The position numbers and the translations under genes were made by a program. 64,000 nucleotides of DNA, from assembly GCF_018135625.1 (NCBI RefSeq), contig NZ_CP073078.1, positions 248,001 to 312,000 on the forward strand. Reading direction: 5' to 3'. A model generated the notes under the pieces. That model had not been told where the DNA came from and did not search any database. It saw only the letters and a program-made list of their open reading frames with translations. This stretch comes from Phenylobacterium montanum. Lineage in GTDB: Bacteria; Pseudomonadota; Alphaproteobacteria; Caulobacterales; Caulobacteraceae. Below, piece after piece: positions 54,984-63,599 of the stretch. Numbering within the stretch: the first letter of the stretch is position 1; each line of letters begins with the position of its first letter.

Positions 54984-56888
54984 TCAGGACTGCGACAGCG
55001 GAAGCTTGATGGTCACTACAAGGCCCGGGCCATCCTCGCCACGGTTGCGGGCGCTGACCGAGCCGCCCAGCATCTCGACCAGGCTGCGGGTGATGTAGAG
55101 GCCGAGGCCGAGGCCGGGCGCCTGGGCGCCGCGGCTGCGGTAGAAGCGCTCGAACATCCGATCGACCGCATCGCCCGGCGCGCCGCAGCCCTGGTCGGCC
55201 ACCTCGATCACCAGCCAGCCGCCCTCGCGGTGGCTGCGGATGCGGACGACGGATTCCTCCGGCGAGTATTTGATGGCATTTTCCAGGATGTTGCCGAACA
55301 CCTGGGCCAGAAGGTTGGGGTCGGACCAGATGGGTTCGGGATCGACCTCGACATGCAGGTAGCGCCGCGTGCTGCCGACCTCGCCGAAGGTGTCCCAGAC
55401 ATCGTAGATCAGGGAGTCGATATTGACCTCGGTGCGGTTGACCTCGATCGATTCCGACTCCAGCCGGGCCAGGCTGATGAAGTTGTCGACATAGCGGCTG
55501 AGGCGGCCAGCCTGCTCCTTGATGATCAGCAGGAGTTGGCGGCTGACGCTGCGGTCGTGGCGCTCGGGCAGGTTCAGGATGCTGGTCACAGAGCCCAGAA
55601 TGCCGGCGAGCGGCGAGCGGAAGTGGTGCGAGATGGCGTCCAGCAGCACGGTGCGCAGGTGCTCGGCGCGGGCGACATAGGCCATTTCGGCCTTTTCGGC
55701 GCTGAGGCGCGAGCGGACGATGGCCGAGGCGCCGAGGTCGATCAGCGAGGCGGCGATCTGGTCGGAGATCTCGGCGCTGGCGGGCGAGCCGGGAAAGCGC
55801 CAGCGGACACAGCCCACGTCGCGGCCGTCCGCCTCCAGCCTCTGGGTCCGCCAGCGGCTGCCTTCGCCCTCCGCCCCCGCGGCGTCGTCGGCCTCGAAGC
55901 GGCCCTCACGGCGTTCCAGCATCTGGCCGGCGTCGTCGAACACCTGGACCACGCCGCCGCGGGTGATCTGGGACAGGCTGTCCAGCAGCACGCGGCGGTT
56001 GGCGGCCTCGTCGGTGCCGGCGGAAAGGTCGCGGCTGGCTTCGACCAGGGTCTTGAGCGCCTCGCGCTCGTGCCGCACCCGATCGGCGAGCAGGCCGACG
56101 CCGCCGCCGAAGGTGGCGAATAGGAACAGGTCGATGGCCTGGTTCGTCAGGGGGTGCGGGGGCGGGACACCGATCGGCCGCAGGATCACCGCCGCCGCCA
56201 GGCCGGACGTCACCCCCGCCGCGATCCCGAACCGGGCGCCGGTCAGGCCGCCGACGATGATAACCGCGCCAAGGGCGATCAGCAGGGACTGTGCCTGGCC
56301 GATGAGGCCTTGCAGCAAAGCGGCGGTCAGGAGGCCGGCGCCGATCACCACCAGGGCGGAAAGGGCTTGGCGGGCCTCGACGCGAACCGGCGCGCGGCTG
56401 ACCTGTGGGCCTTTCTGTTTGGCGACATCGAAGAAGCGGCCGACGGCGGGGCCTGACGCTCGGGCGGACAGTCGCCGCCCCACTTCTAGCAGCGATCGGG
56501 CTTGGCGATGCCGGTGGCGAACGGTGTCGGTGTAGAAGCCGACCACCGCCACGAATAGGCCGAACGCCGCCAGCAGCAGGGTCTCGCGCGATTGCAGGTC
56601 CAGCGCGGGCGTCGCGCGGCCGCTGAGCAGGTTGAAGCCGATGAAGCCGGCCGCAGCGGCCAGCAGCCCTGCGACCAGGCCGAAGGCGGCCGCGGCGAGC
56701 AGGATGCAGCCCAGGATGAGCACTTCCGGCGTGGTGAGGCGCTGGCCCTCGAAAACGCGCAGGGCCACGGCGCCGACGGCCAGCAGGGCGACGATGCGGA
56801 TCAGGGTCTCGGCCAAGCGGTTCCAGTCCGGCGCCGCGAGGCGGGACGGGGCTGGCCCGTATGGCTTTTCCTGCCGCGTGTTGGTCAT
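54984..56888 (-). CDS. KdpD-like sensor histidine kinase without the KdpD N-terminal domain
   Basis: A 634-residue kinase. Two DUF4118-like four-helix units are visible (about 28-122 and 175-275), with TPEVLILGCILLAAAAFGLVAGLLAAAAGF and a repeat-like LLIALGAVIIVGGLTGARFGIAAGV. A GAF-like segment follows (about 285-400), then HisKA with AISHHFRSPLAGILGSV (His about 420) and the ATPase domain with NILENAIKYS, DQGCGAP and GLGLGLYI. Normal KdpD carries a KdpD/Usp sensor before one DUF4118; here that sensor is absent. It forms a pair with the KdpE-like gene. Confidence 0.85.
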   Translation of the reverse strand: MTNTRQEKPYGPAPSRLAAPDWNRLAETLIRIVALLAVGAVALRVFEGQRLTTPEVLILGCILLAAAAFGLVAGLLAAAAGFIGFNLLSGRATPALDLQSRETLLLAAFGLFVAVVGFYTDTVRHRHRQARSLLEVGRRLSARASGPAVGRFFDVAKQKGPQVSRAPVRVEARQALSALVVIGAGLLTAALLQGLIGQAQSLLIALGAVIIVGGLTGARFGIAAGVTSGLAAAVILRPIGVPPPHPLTNQAIDLFLFATFGGGVGLLADRVRHEREALKTLVEASRDLSAGTDEAANRRVLLDSLSQITRGGVVQVFDDAGQMLERREGRFEADDAAGAEGEGSRWRTQRLEADGRDVGCVRWRFPGSPASAEISDQIAASLIDLGASAIVRSRLSAEKAEMAYVARAEHLRTVLLDAISHHFRSPLAGILGSVTSILNLPERHDRSVSRQLLLIIKEQAGRLSRYVDNFISLARLESESIEVNRTEVNIDSLIYDVWDTFGEVGSTRRYLHVEVDPEPIWSDPNLLAQVFGNILENAIKYSPEESVVRIRSHREGGWLVIEVADQGCGAPGDAVDRMFERFYRSRGAQAPGLGLGLYITRSLVEMLGGSVSARNRGEDGPGLVVTIKLPLSQS

Positions 56889-57425
56889 TTGCGGTTCCAG
56901 GCGTGGAGCGGGACGCCGAGCGACCCCTTGAAGCTTGCCGATTTGGGGAGCGCTACGGCGACGCCAGATGGTAGCATCTGTTAAGATTGCAGCAACGAAT
57001 AAAGAGATGAGGACTGAATATTCAAAGACGATTCAGGGGCGCGGCTCGGCGCTGTGACCTCCAGGTAAGCGATGATTCGTCTTGGTTAACGTGTTTGGCC
57101 GGCCTTGAAAGGTCGAAGATTGTCGCTTTAAATCAAGGCCCAAGGGTATATCGTGACCATAACCGTGTTCGCCTTGGTCATCGCGGCGGAGACTGGTCGA
57201 GCTGCCGAAATCGGCGAAAATAGTTTGGTATCCGAGATGTCTATTCGCGCGGGCGGTGAGCGCATTACAAGATATTAGAGTTTTGAGTATCGTTGTTTTC
57301 GGGACATCGCTCCCCGAATTGGGGTGTGATCCTGGGCCGGAGGCGCCACTTAAGAGTGGTGAAACCTGTCGGCCCGATAGTCCGGGCCGCCGTCCGGGCT
57401 CTGGCGGCCGTAGATCGGGGGCGTC
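56889..57425. other. Divergent promoter region with a structured leader
   Basis: About 540 bases between the kinase gene and the GT-C-like pair. The first 400 bases are mixed composition with AT-rich patches and no gene. At 57312-57409 several hairpins occur: CCCC/GGGG, CCACT-TAAG-AGTGG, and CGGCCCG/CGGGCCG (57370-57389), which competes with GGCCGCC/GGCGGCC (57385-57409). I recognise no known riboswitch. Confidence 0.4.
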
Positions 57426-59198
57426 GTGCGGCTTTCCAGGATACCGGATCTCAGCTCGGACAGAGCCCTGGTGCGCCTGGCGCTGGCCGTCACCCTGGTG
57501 GTCGCCGCCGCCCTGACTTGGCGTGACTGGAACCTGGCCAAGTCGCTCGGCGACACAGACGACGCCATGCGCCTGGTGCTGGTCCGCGACCTGCTGTCCG
57601 GCCGGGGCTGGTACGATCAGTGGGTCGGCCGGCTGCAGCCGCCGATGGGCGTCTATATGCACTGGTCGCGGCTCCTCGACGGCGGCCTGGCGGCGATGAC
57701 GGCGATGTTCCGGCTGGCCTTGCCGCCGGCGGCGGCGGAGACCGCCACGCGGCTGGTCTGGCCCCTGATGTGGATCTTTCCGGCGGCGCTGTGCAGCCTG
57801 GCCCTGGCGCGCCGTCTCGGCGGGTCTGCGGCGATGTTCGTCTGCGCCGCGATCCTGGCCGTCAACCTGCAGATCTACGAGCAATTCCATCCGGGGCGAG
57901 TCGATCACCACGACGTGCAGATCGTCATGGCCCTGGTGGCGGCGGTTTGCGCCATGACCCGGGCGCGGCGCGCGCACTGGGCCCTGGTGGGCGGGGCCGC
58001 GACGGGATTCGGCCTCGCCGTCGGCATGGAGGCGCTGCCGTTCGAGGCCGTGGTCGGTGCGAGCTACGCCTTGCGCCTGGCATGGGATGAGGGCGAGGCG
58101 GAGGCGGGCCGCAACTACGGGGCGGCGCTGGCGGCTTCGACGATCGGCTTCTTCCTGCTGCAGACGCCGCCCATGCGCTGGGGGATCGCCGCCTGCGACG
58201 CCCTGGGCCTCAACCTCGTCGCGGCGGTCACCGTCGCCGGCGCTGGTCTCGCGCTGCTGGCGGCTTTCGCCGGCCGCCTGTCGAGACCGGCTCGGCTGGC
58301 CGGTCTCGCGGGCCTGGGGCTGGCCGTCGCGGTTATCTATTTGAAGTTCGATCCGCTCTGCCTGGGCGGCCCGTTCGCGGCGGTCGATCCGCGGCTGAAG
58401 CCCTTCTGGTTCGACCGCATCACCGAGCTTCTGTCCTGGCCGCAGCTGTTACGGTCCGATCGCGTCACCGCTGTCTTCACCATCACCGCCGGGGTCGGCG
58501 TCGCCCTGGCCGTGATCGTGCGCCTGCTGCTGGAGCGTAGCCGGATCAGCGCGGACGTCGCCCTGGCCTGTGTGCTTGGCTTGTTGGCGGTGGTGTTGGC
58601 CTCCCAGGCCTACCGCATGCAGGACTATGTGTTCTGGCTCGGCTTTCCCATGCTGGCCTGGCTGTTCGGCTGGATCGTCGAGCGCTGGCTCGGCGGCGTG
58701 ACCTTGGCGGCGGTCGCGATCAGCCTGTTCGCCTCGCCGCTCTTCCTGGGCGCAGGGGCCGGCAAGGCGGTGGAGCTGGCGCTAGGGCCGCCGCCCGCAT
58801 CGGCGATCCGGCCGGTGATCAGTTCGGCCTGTTACGACACAGCCGCCTACCGGCAGCTGGCCGCCCAGCCGCCCGGCCTGGTGCTGGGCGGGATCGACCT
58901 GGGCTCGTTCGTGCTGGCTAATACGCCGCACTCGGTCGTCACCGCGCCGTATCATCGCATGTCCTGGGGCATCTATGCGGCGCACCAGGCCATGGCGGCT
59001 TCTCCGAACGAGGCCGAAGCCCGGGTGAGGGCGCTGAAGGTCGACTATGTGGTCGACTGCCCGACCGCGCCGCTGACGAGCGGTCCGTCCAGCCTGGAGG
59101 CCAGCCTGCGCCGGGGCCTGGTTCCCTCGTGGCTGGATCCCCTGCCGGCCAAGGGACAGGTGCTGAAGACCTATCGTGTCCGCCCCAGGATAGGCTGA
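57426..59198 (+). CDS. GT-C-like polytopic membrane protein, copy 1
   Basis: A 590-residue protein with about 12 helices; the start is GTG at 57426 after GGGGG. The first loop has SLGDTDDAMRLVLVRDLLSG (about 41-60) and WYDQWVGRLQPPMGVYMHWS, and a later loop has FHPGRVDHHDVQIVMAL (DHHDVQ at 160-165). Acidic motifs in the first periplasmic loops are typical of GT-C glycosyltransferases and oligosaccharyltransferases that use lipid-linked donors. A C-terminal periplasmic domain of about 120 residues follows. No named family comes to mind. The next gene is a paralogue 2 bases away. Confidence 0.7.
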   Translation: MRLSRIPDLSSDRALVRLALAVTLVVAAALTWRDWNLAKSLGDTDDAMRLVLVRDLLSGRGWYDQWVGRLQPPMGVYMHWSRLLDGGLAAMTAMFRLALPPAAAETATRLVWPLMWIFPAALCSLALARRLGGSAAMFVCAAILAVNLQIYEQFHPGRVDHHDVQIVMALVAAVCAMTRARRAHWALVGGAATGFGLAVGMEALPFEAVVGASYALRLAWDEGEAEAGRNYGAALAASTIGFFLLQTPPMRWGIAACDALGLNLVAAVTVAGAGLALLAAFAGRLSRPARLAGLAGLGLAVAVIYLKFDPLCLGGPFAAVDPRLKPFWFDRITELLSWPQLLRSDRVTAVFTITAGVGVALAVIVRLLLERSRISADVALACVLGLLAVVLASQAYRMQDYVFWLGFPMLAWLFGWIVERWLGGVTLAAVAISLFASPLFLGAGAGKAVELALGPPPASAIRPVISSACYDTAAYRQLAAQPPGLVLGGIDLGSFVLANTPHSVVTAPYHRMSWGIYAAHQAMAASPNEAEARVRALKVDYVVDCPTAPLTSGPSSLEASLRRGLVPSWLDPLPAKGQVLKTYRVRPRIG

Positions 59199-59200
59199 GC

Positions 59201-60967
59201 ATGAAGCTGTCGCCGATCCCCGACCTCGCCACCGGCCGCCGGCTTGGTTGGACGGCGCTGGCCCTGACGGTCCTGGTCTGCGCCGGCCTCGCGCTTCGTA
59301 ACGGCCAGGCCATATCCTCGCTGGGCGACACCGACGACGCCATGCGGCTGGTGCTGGTCCGCGACCTGTTGTCCGGCCGCGGCTGGTATGACCAATGGGT
59401 CGGGCGGCTGCAGCCGCCGGCGGGAACCTTCATGCACTGGTCGAGGCTGTTGGACGGGGCCCTCGCTGGCGCCGTGCTGGCCTGTCGCCAGGTGATGGCG
59501 CCGGCCTTGGCCGAAACCGTCGTGCGCCTGGTCTGGCCGCTGACGTGGATCTATCCAGCGATTCTCGCGGCCTTGCTGATCGCGCGCCGGTTCGGCGGCG
59601 CCGTCGCCGTGTTCGTCTGCGGCGTCGTGCTGGCGACCAACTATCAGGTCTATGAGCAGTTCCGCCCCGGGCGGATCGACCATCACAATATCCAGATCGT
59701 CATGGCGGCCGTCGCCGCCGCCTGCGCCCTGGTGGCCGGTCGTTCCACGCGCTGGGCGGCGGTGGCTGGCGCGGTCTCCGGCCTGGGCCTAGCGATCGGG
59801 ATCGAGGCCCTGCCGTTCCAGGCCCTGATCGGCGCGAGCTACGGCCTGCGCCTCCTGAGCGAGGATGGCGACGAGCGAGGCCCTGCACGCGCCTACGGCC
59901 TGTCGCTAACCGCCTCGCTCTGGGGCTGCTACCTCATCCAGACGCCCCCCTGGCGCTGGTCGCTGTCCTTCTGCGACAGCCTTGCGCTCAACCTCGCAGC
60001 GGCGGTGGCGATCGGTGGGCTCGGCCAGGCCGCGCTGGCGACCTGGCCGCCGCGCGGCCGGGGCGCACGCCTGGCGGGGCTGCTCGTGATCGGCGGGGCG
60101 GCGCTGGCGACCTATCTGGCTCTCGATCCCAGCTGCCTCCACGGGCCGTTCGCGGCGGTGGATCCGCGGGTCAGGCCGTTCTGGTTCGATCGGATCGGCG
60201 AACTGCAATCCTGGTCGGGGCTATGGAGCCTGGACCGGCATGCGGCGGTCTACACCATCTGGGCGGGGGTTCTGGTCGCGGCGGGAGCTGTGGGGCTGCT
60301 CGCGAGCGGGCGCGGCCGGCTGAGCGTCGAGACCCTGTTGGCCGCCGGCCTGGCGTTGCTGGCCGTGGTGTTGGCTTCACGGGCGGTGCGGCTTCAGGAC
60401 TATGTCTTCTGGCTGGGCCTGCCGGTGTTCAGCGCGGCGGTTGCGCCCTTGATGCGAAAATGGCTGGGCGGACTGATGCTGCCCACGGTGGTCGCGGCCA
60501 CGGCGATCTCGCCCGCTTATATGGGCGGGGCGGCCAACGCCCTGGGAGACTTGGCGCTCGGCAAGCCTGCGCCAGGCCAGGCGTCGGCCCAGGCAGAATG
60601 CTTCAGCCCCCGGGCCTATCGCCGCCTGGCCGCACTGCCGCGCGGCCCGGTGCTGAGCGAGTTGGACAACGGGCCGTTCATCCTGGCCTATACCCACCAC
60701 TCTGCGCTGGCGGCGCCCTATCACCGCATGTCCTGGGGCATACTCGCGGCGCACGACGCGCTGGAGTCTGCGCCGGATCAGGCCGAGGCGCGGGTGCGAG
60801 CGCTCAAGCCCGCTTACGTGGTCGTCTGCGCCGCCGCGCCGGCCCCCGCCTCGGCGAACGGTCTGGAAGCCTCGCTGCGCCGGGGACGGGTTCCGGCCTG
60901 GCTGGCGCCCGTGTCGGCCCCCGGCGAGGTTCTGCAGGCCTATGCAGTCAGGGTCGCTGGCCGCTGA
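59201..60967 (+). CDS. GT-C-like polytopic membrane protein, copy 2
   Basis: A 588-residue paralogue of the previous protein, with the same motifs in the same order: SLGDTDDAMRLVLVRDLLSG is identical, then WYDQWVGRLQPPAGTFMHWS and RPGRIDHHNIQIVMAAV, and a matching C-terminal domain (PYHRMSWGI). The copies diverge elsewhere, so this is a tandem duplication of some age, or two subunits with different sugars. ATG at 59201 lies 2 bases after the first stop. Confidence 0.72.
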   Translation: MKLSPIPDLATGRRLGWTALALTVLVCAGLALRNGQAISSLGDTDDAMRLVLVRDLLSGRGWYDQWVGRLQPPAGTFMHWSRLLDGALAGAVLACRQVMAPALAETVVRLVWPLTWIYPAILAALLIARRFGGAVAVFVCGVVLATNYQVYEQFRPGRIDHHNIQIVMAAVAAACALVAGRSTRWAAVAGAVSGLGLAIGIEALPFQALIGASYGLRLLSEDGDERGPARAYGLSLTASLWGCYLIQTPPWRWSLSFCDSLALNLAAAVAIGGLGQAALATWPPRGRGARLAGLLVIGGAALATYLALDPSCLHGPFAAVDPRVRPFWFDRIGELQSWSGLWSLDRHAAVYTIWAGVLVAAGAVGLLASGRGRLSVETLLAAGLALLAVVLASRAVRLQDYVFWLGLPVFSAAVAPLMRKWLGGLMLPTVVAATAISPAYMGGAANALGDLALGKPAPGQASAQAECFSPRAYRRLAALPRGPVLSELDNGPFILAYTHHSALAAPYHRMSWGILAAHDALESAPDQAEARVRALKPAYVVVCAAAPAPASANGLEASLRRGRVPAWLAPVSAPGEVLQAYAVRVAGR

Positions 60968-61074
60968 AGCCGACACTGGGCTACGCCCATGTTAAAGGTT
61001 GTGAATGTATTCGGTCGTACAATTCCAGGTATAGGAGAATAAACTCGGCCATCCAAAACGCCAATTAGTATAGT

Positions 61075-62355
61075 GTGGCGCGCAGCCGGTCTTTTGGGGG
61101 TGTCGTCTTGTCGGCGTTGGCGGTCGGGTTGGCGGTTTTCTCGCTGTTGGCGATCTATCCGTTCGCCCTCTATCCGCTTTCGCTGCTGCTGATCCCGAGG
61201 GTGCGCGAGGAAAGCCAGGCGAGTCCCTGGATCCGGCCGCCGATCGCGGTCTGCATGTCGGCCTACAACGAGGAAAAGGTCATCGTCGAAAAGGTCGAGA
61301 GCCTTCTCGCCATGGCCAGGGCCTATGGCCCCGCCGAGGTGCTGGTGTTTGTCGACGGGGCCGAAGATTGCACCGCCGAGCTGCTCCAGCCCTATGCCGA
61401 CCGCATCCGCCTGACCGTCTCGTCGGGCCGAAACGGCAAGACGGCGGGCCTGAACCATCTGGTCGGCCAGACCGACGCCCCGCTCCTGGTGTTCACCGAC
61501 GCCAATGTCCGCTGCCCGATCGATGCGCTGATCCGGTTGGCGCACCATTTCCGGGACCCTTCGATCGGGTGCGTCTCGGCGTCGCTGGACTACGACGTCG
61601 ATGACGAAGTGGCCGGGGTGGGCGCCGCCTACTGGTCGGTCGAGGAGGCGATCAAGCGGCGCGAGAGCGACACCATCGGCCTGGTGGGCGTGGACGGAGC
61701 GCTGTTTGCGATCGACCGCAGCCTCTACGAACCGCCGCCGAACCATCTGATCGACGACCTCTACGTCTCGCTGCTGGCCCTGGCCTCCGGCCGCCGGGTG
61801 ATCTCGGATCGCCTGCTCAGGGTGCGCGAACGCGGGGCTGCGCGCTGGGCCGAGGAGCTTACGCGCAAGCGGCGCATCGCCTGCCAGGCCTGGAGAGTCC
61901 ATGCCGCACTTTGGCCCCGGTTGCGACGGCTGCCGGCGCCGCGGCTCTACGGCTACTGCGTCCATCGGGTGCTGAAGTGGCTTAGCCCGTTCGCCGTGGC
62001 CCTGGCGCTGGACTGCGCCCTGGGCCTTCTGGCGGCGAAGGCGGGCTGGCCGATGGCGATCGGCCTGCTGACCGGGGTGGCGCTGCTATGGGCGGGCGGG
62101 GCGCGCCTGGGCGTTCCGCTATGCCGTTCGCTCGGCGCGGTCGCGGTGTCGTTCGTCGGCGTCGGCCTGGGCGGTATCGACGCCCTGTTGACCGACAGGA
62201 CCTACACGGTGTGGACGCCCGCCGCTTCGGTGCGCGACATCGAGCCCGCGGGCGAGGGCGGGTCGGGCGAGGCGGAAACGATGCGGAGGGTGGCTCCCCG
62301 GGCAGGACTCGAACCTGCGACAAGTCGGTTAACAGCCGACTGCTCTACCAACTGA
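61075..62355 (+). CDS. GT2 family glycosyltransferase with membrane helices; 3' end antisense to tRNA-Asn
   Basis: A 426-residue inner-membrane GT2 enzyme. After one helix come the GT-A motifs: PPIAVCMSAYNEEKVIVEKV, VLVFVDGAEDCTAEL, the DxD-like LLVFTDANVRCP, the acceptor Asp in NHLIDDLYVSLLALASG and a QxxRW-like RKRRIACQAWR, followed by C-terminal helices. It resembles processive or polyprenyl-sugar-making GT2 proteins. The frame continues through the antisense strand of tRNA-Asn, giving a tail RAGLEPATSRL, and stops inside it. GTG at 61075 lacks an SD; TTG at 61108 after GGGGG is an alternative. Confidence 0.8.
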   Translation: MARSRSFGGVVLSALAVGLAVFSLLAIYPFALYPLSLLLIPRVREESQASPWIRPPIAVCMSAYNEEKVIVEKVESLLAMARAYGPAEVLVFVDGAEDCTAELLQPYADRIRLTVSSGRNGKTAGLNHLVGQTDAPLLVFTDANVRCPIDALIRLAHHFRDPSIGCVSASLDYDVDDEVAGVGAAYWSVEEAIKRRESDTIGLVGVDGALFAIDRSLYEPPPNHLIDDLYVSLLALASGRRVISDRLLRVRERGAARWAEELTRKRRIACQAWRVHAALWPRLRRLPAPRLYGYCVHRVLKWLSPFAVALALDCALGLLAAKAGWPMAIGLLTGVALLWAGGARLGVPLCRSLGAVAVSFVGVGLGGIDALLTDRTYTVWTPAASVRDIEPAGEGGSGEAETMRRVAPRAGLEPATSRLTADCSTN

Positions 62356-62366
62356 GCTACCGGGGA
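62291..62366 (-). tRNA. tRNA-Asn (anticodon GUU)
   Basis: A complete 76-base cloverleaf on the minus strand: acceptor TCCCCGG/CCGGGGA, D stem GCTC/GAGC, anticodon stem GTCGG/CCGAC with loop CTGTTAA (anticodon GTT), T stem GCAGG/CCTGC with TTCGAGT, discriminator G and encoded CCA. It overlaps the last 65 bases of the convergent GT2 frame. GUU tRNA is a Tgt/queuosine substrate. Confidence 0.97.
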
Positions 62367-62444
62367 TCAGCGATATCGCCGAAGGACCGCGGCTATAGAC
62401 TGGGGCGGTTTGCGGATCAAGCCCATGCGGCGAAACGTCTGGCG

Positions 62445-62474
62445 AAAAAAGCAGCCCGGCGGAGAGCCGGGCTG
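62445..62474 (-). terminator. Intrinsic terminator of the dehydrogenase gene
   Basis: On the minus strand CAGCCCGGC, a 5-base loop and GCCGGGCTG form a 9-bp stem followed by C and TTTTTT. It lies about 90 bases after the dehydrogenase stop and upstream of tRNA-Asn. Confidence 0.9.
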
Positions 62475-62562
62475 AAAGTCGTTCGGTGATGGTGGGATGT
62501 CTTCGAAGAAGACGCTGAAATGATCGGATGATCGTGGTTAACCGGGTCTTAACCGGGAGGTC

Positions 62563-63525
62563 TCAAGGGACCAGGATCACACGGCCCACGGCGGCCCGGC
62601 TTTCGATATAGCGGTGGGCGGCGGCGGCTTCCGAGAGCGGGAATTCGCGGTCGATCCGGACCTTCAGAGCCCCCTTGGCGGCGTCGTCGATCAGGGCCTG
62701 GATGTTGTCGTGGACCCGATCGGTCATGATCTCGGCGCCCAGGAAAACCCCTGAAATCGAAGCGTTTTTGCCCATCAGACTGGCCACGTCGACCTTCATC
62801 GGCTCGCGCCCCGCAGCGCCCACCATCGAAACCCGGCCGCGATAGCCCAGGGACAGGATCGAACCTTGCAGGGTTGAGCCCCCGACAGGGTCGACGACCA
62901 GATCGACACCCTTGTTGTCAGTCAGGCGCATCACCGCCTGGACCACATCTTCCGATTGGTAGTTGATCCCATGATCCAACCCGAAAGCGGTGAGGGCCTC
63001 CAGCCGCGAATCGGTTGACGCGGTGGCCAGCACCCTGGCCCCCGCCCGCTTGGCCAGCTGGATGGCGGCGACGCCGACGCCGCTGGCGCCGGCCTGGACC
63101 AGCACGGTCTCGCCGGCCTTGAGCCGACCGAACTCGAACAGGCAGTCGTGGGCGGTGCCGAAGGTGACGGGAATCACCGCCGCCAGCTTGGGGTCATAGC
63201 CGTCCGGCACGACCCAGCAGTTGCGGGCCGGCACGGCGCGCAGTTCGGCGTGGGAGCCGAAGGCGTTGACCGTGGCCACTTTTTGCCCGACGCGCAGATT
63301 GTCCACCTCGGGCCCGACCTCGACGATCTCGCCCGCAGCCTGATAGCCGACGATGTGCGGCCGCGTGACCAGGGCGCCGCCCTGGCGGTTCAGGGTGTCG
63401 CCGCCCTCGATGCTGACCGCCTCGACGCGGATCACCACCCCCTTGGCGTGGCAGGGCGGATCCTCGACATCTTCGTACTTCAGGACCTCGGGTCCGCCGT
63501 TCTCGTAATAGACCGCCGCCTTCAT
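62563..63525 (-). CDS. Zinc-independent MDR dehydrogenase / quinone oxidoreductase-like
   Basis: A 320-residue medium-chain dehydrogenase/reductase. The N-terminal GroES-like domain has MKAAVYYENGGPEVLKYEDVE and VGYQAAGEIVEVGPEVDNLRVGQKVAT without the structural-zinc cysteine lobe. The Rossmann domain shows ETVLVQAGASGVGVAAIQLAKRAGARV, the NADPH motif. It is close to QOR (quinone oxidoreductase) proteins, which reduce quinones or enones. GAGGGAG precedes the ATG. A terminator follows. The substrate is not readable. Confidence 0.87.
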   Translation of the reverse strand: MKAAVYYENGGPEVLKYEDVEDPPCHAKGVVIRVEAVSIEGGDTLNRQGGALVTRPHIVGYQAAGEIVEVGPEVDNLRVGQKVATVNAFGSHAELRAVPARNCWVVPDGYDPKLAAVIPVTFGTAHDCLFEFGRLKAGETVLVQAGASGVGVAAIQLAKRAGARVLATASTDSRLEALTAFGLDHGINYQSEDVVQAVMRLTDNKGVDLVVDPVGGSTLQGSILSLGYRGRVSMVGAAGREPMKVDVASLMGKNASISGVFLGAEIMTDRVHDNIQALIDDAAKGALKVRIDREFPLSEAAAAHRYIESRAAVGRVILVP

Positions 63526-63599
63526 GGGTTCGCTCCCTCGATTGTTCGTGAGAACTCAGTAGCGAATCCGAACGGACCCCTCAATTGACCTTTGGGTGA

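Noticed and set aside
54429-56123. Long plus-strand frame opposite the KdpDE-like genes
   Set aside because: A shadow of two clear genes; composition is Ala/Gly/Asp/Gln-rich with no motif.
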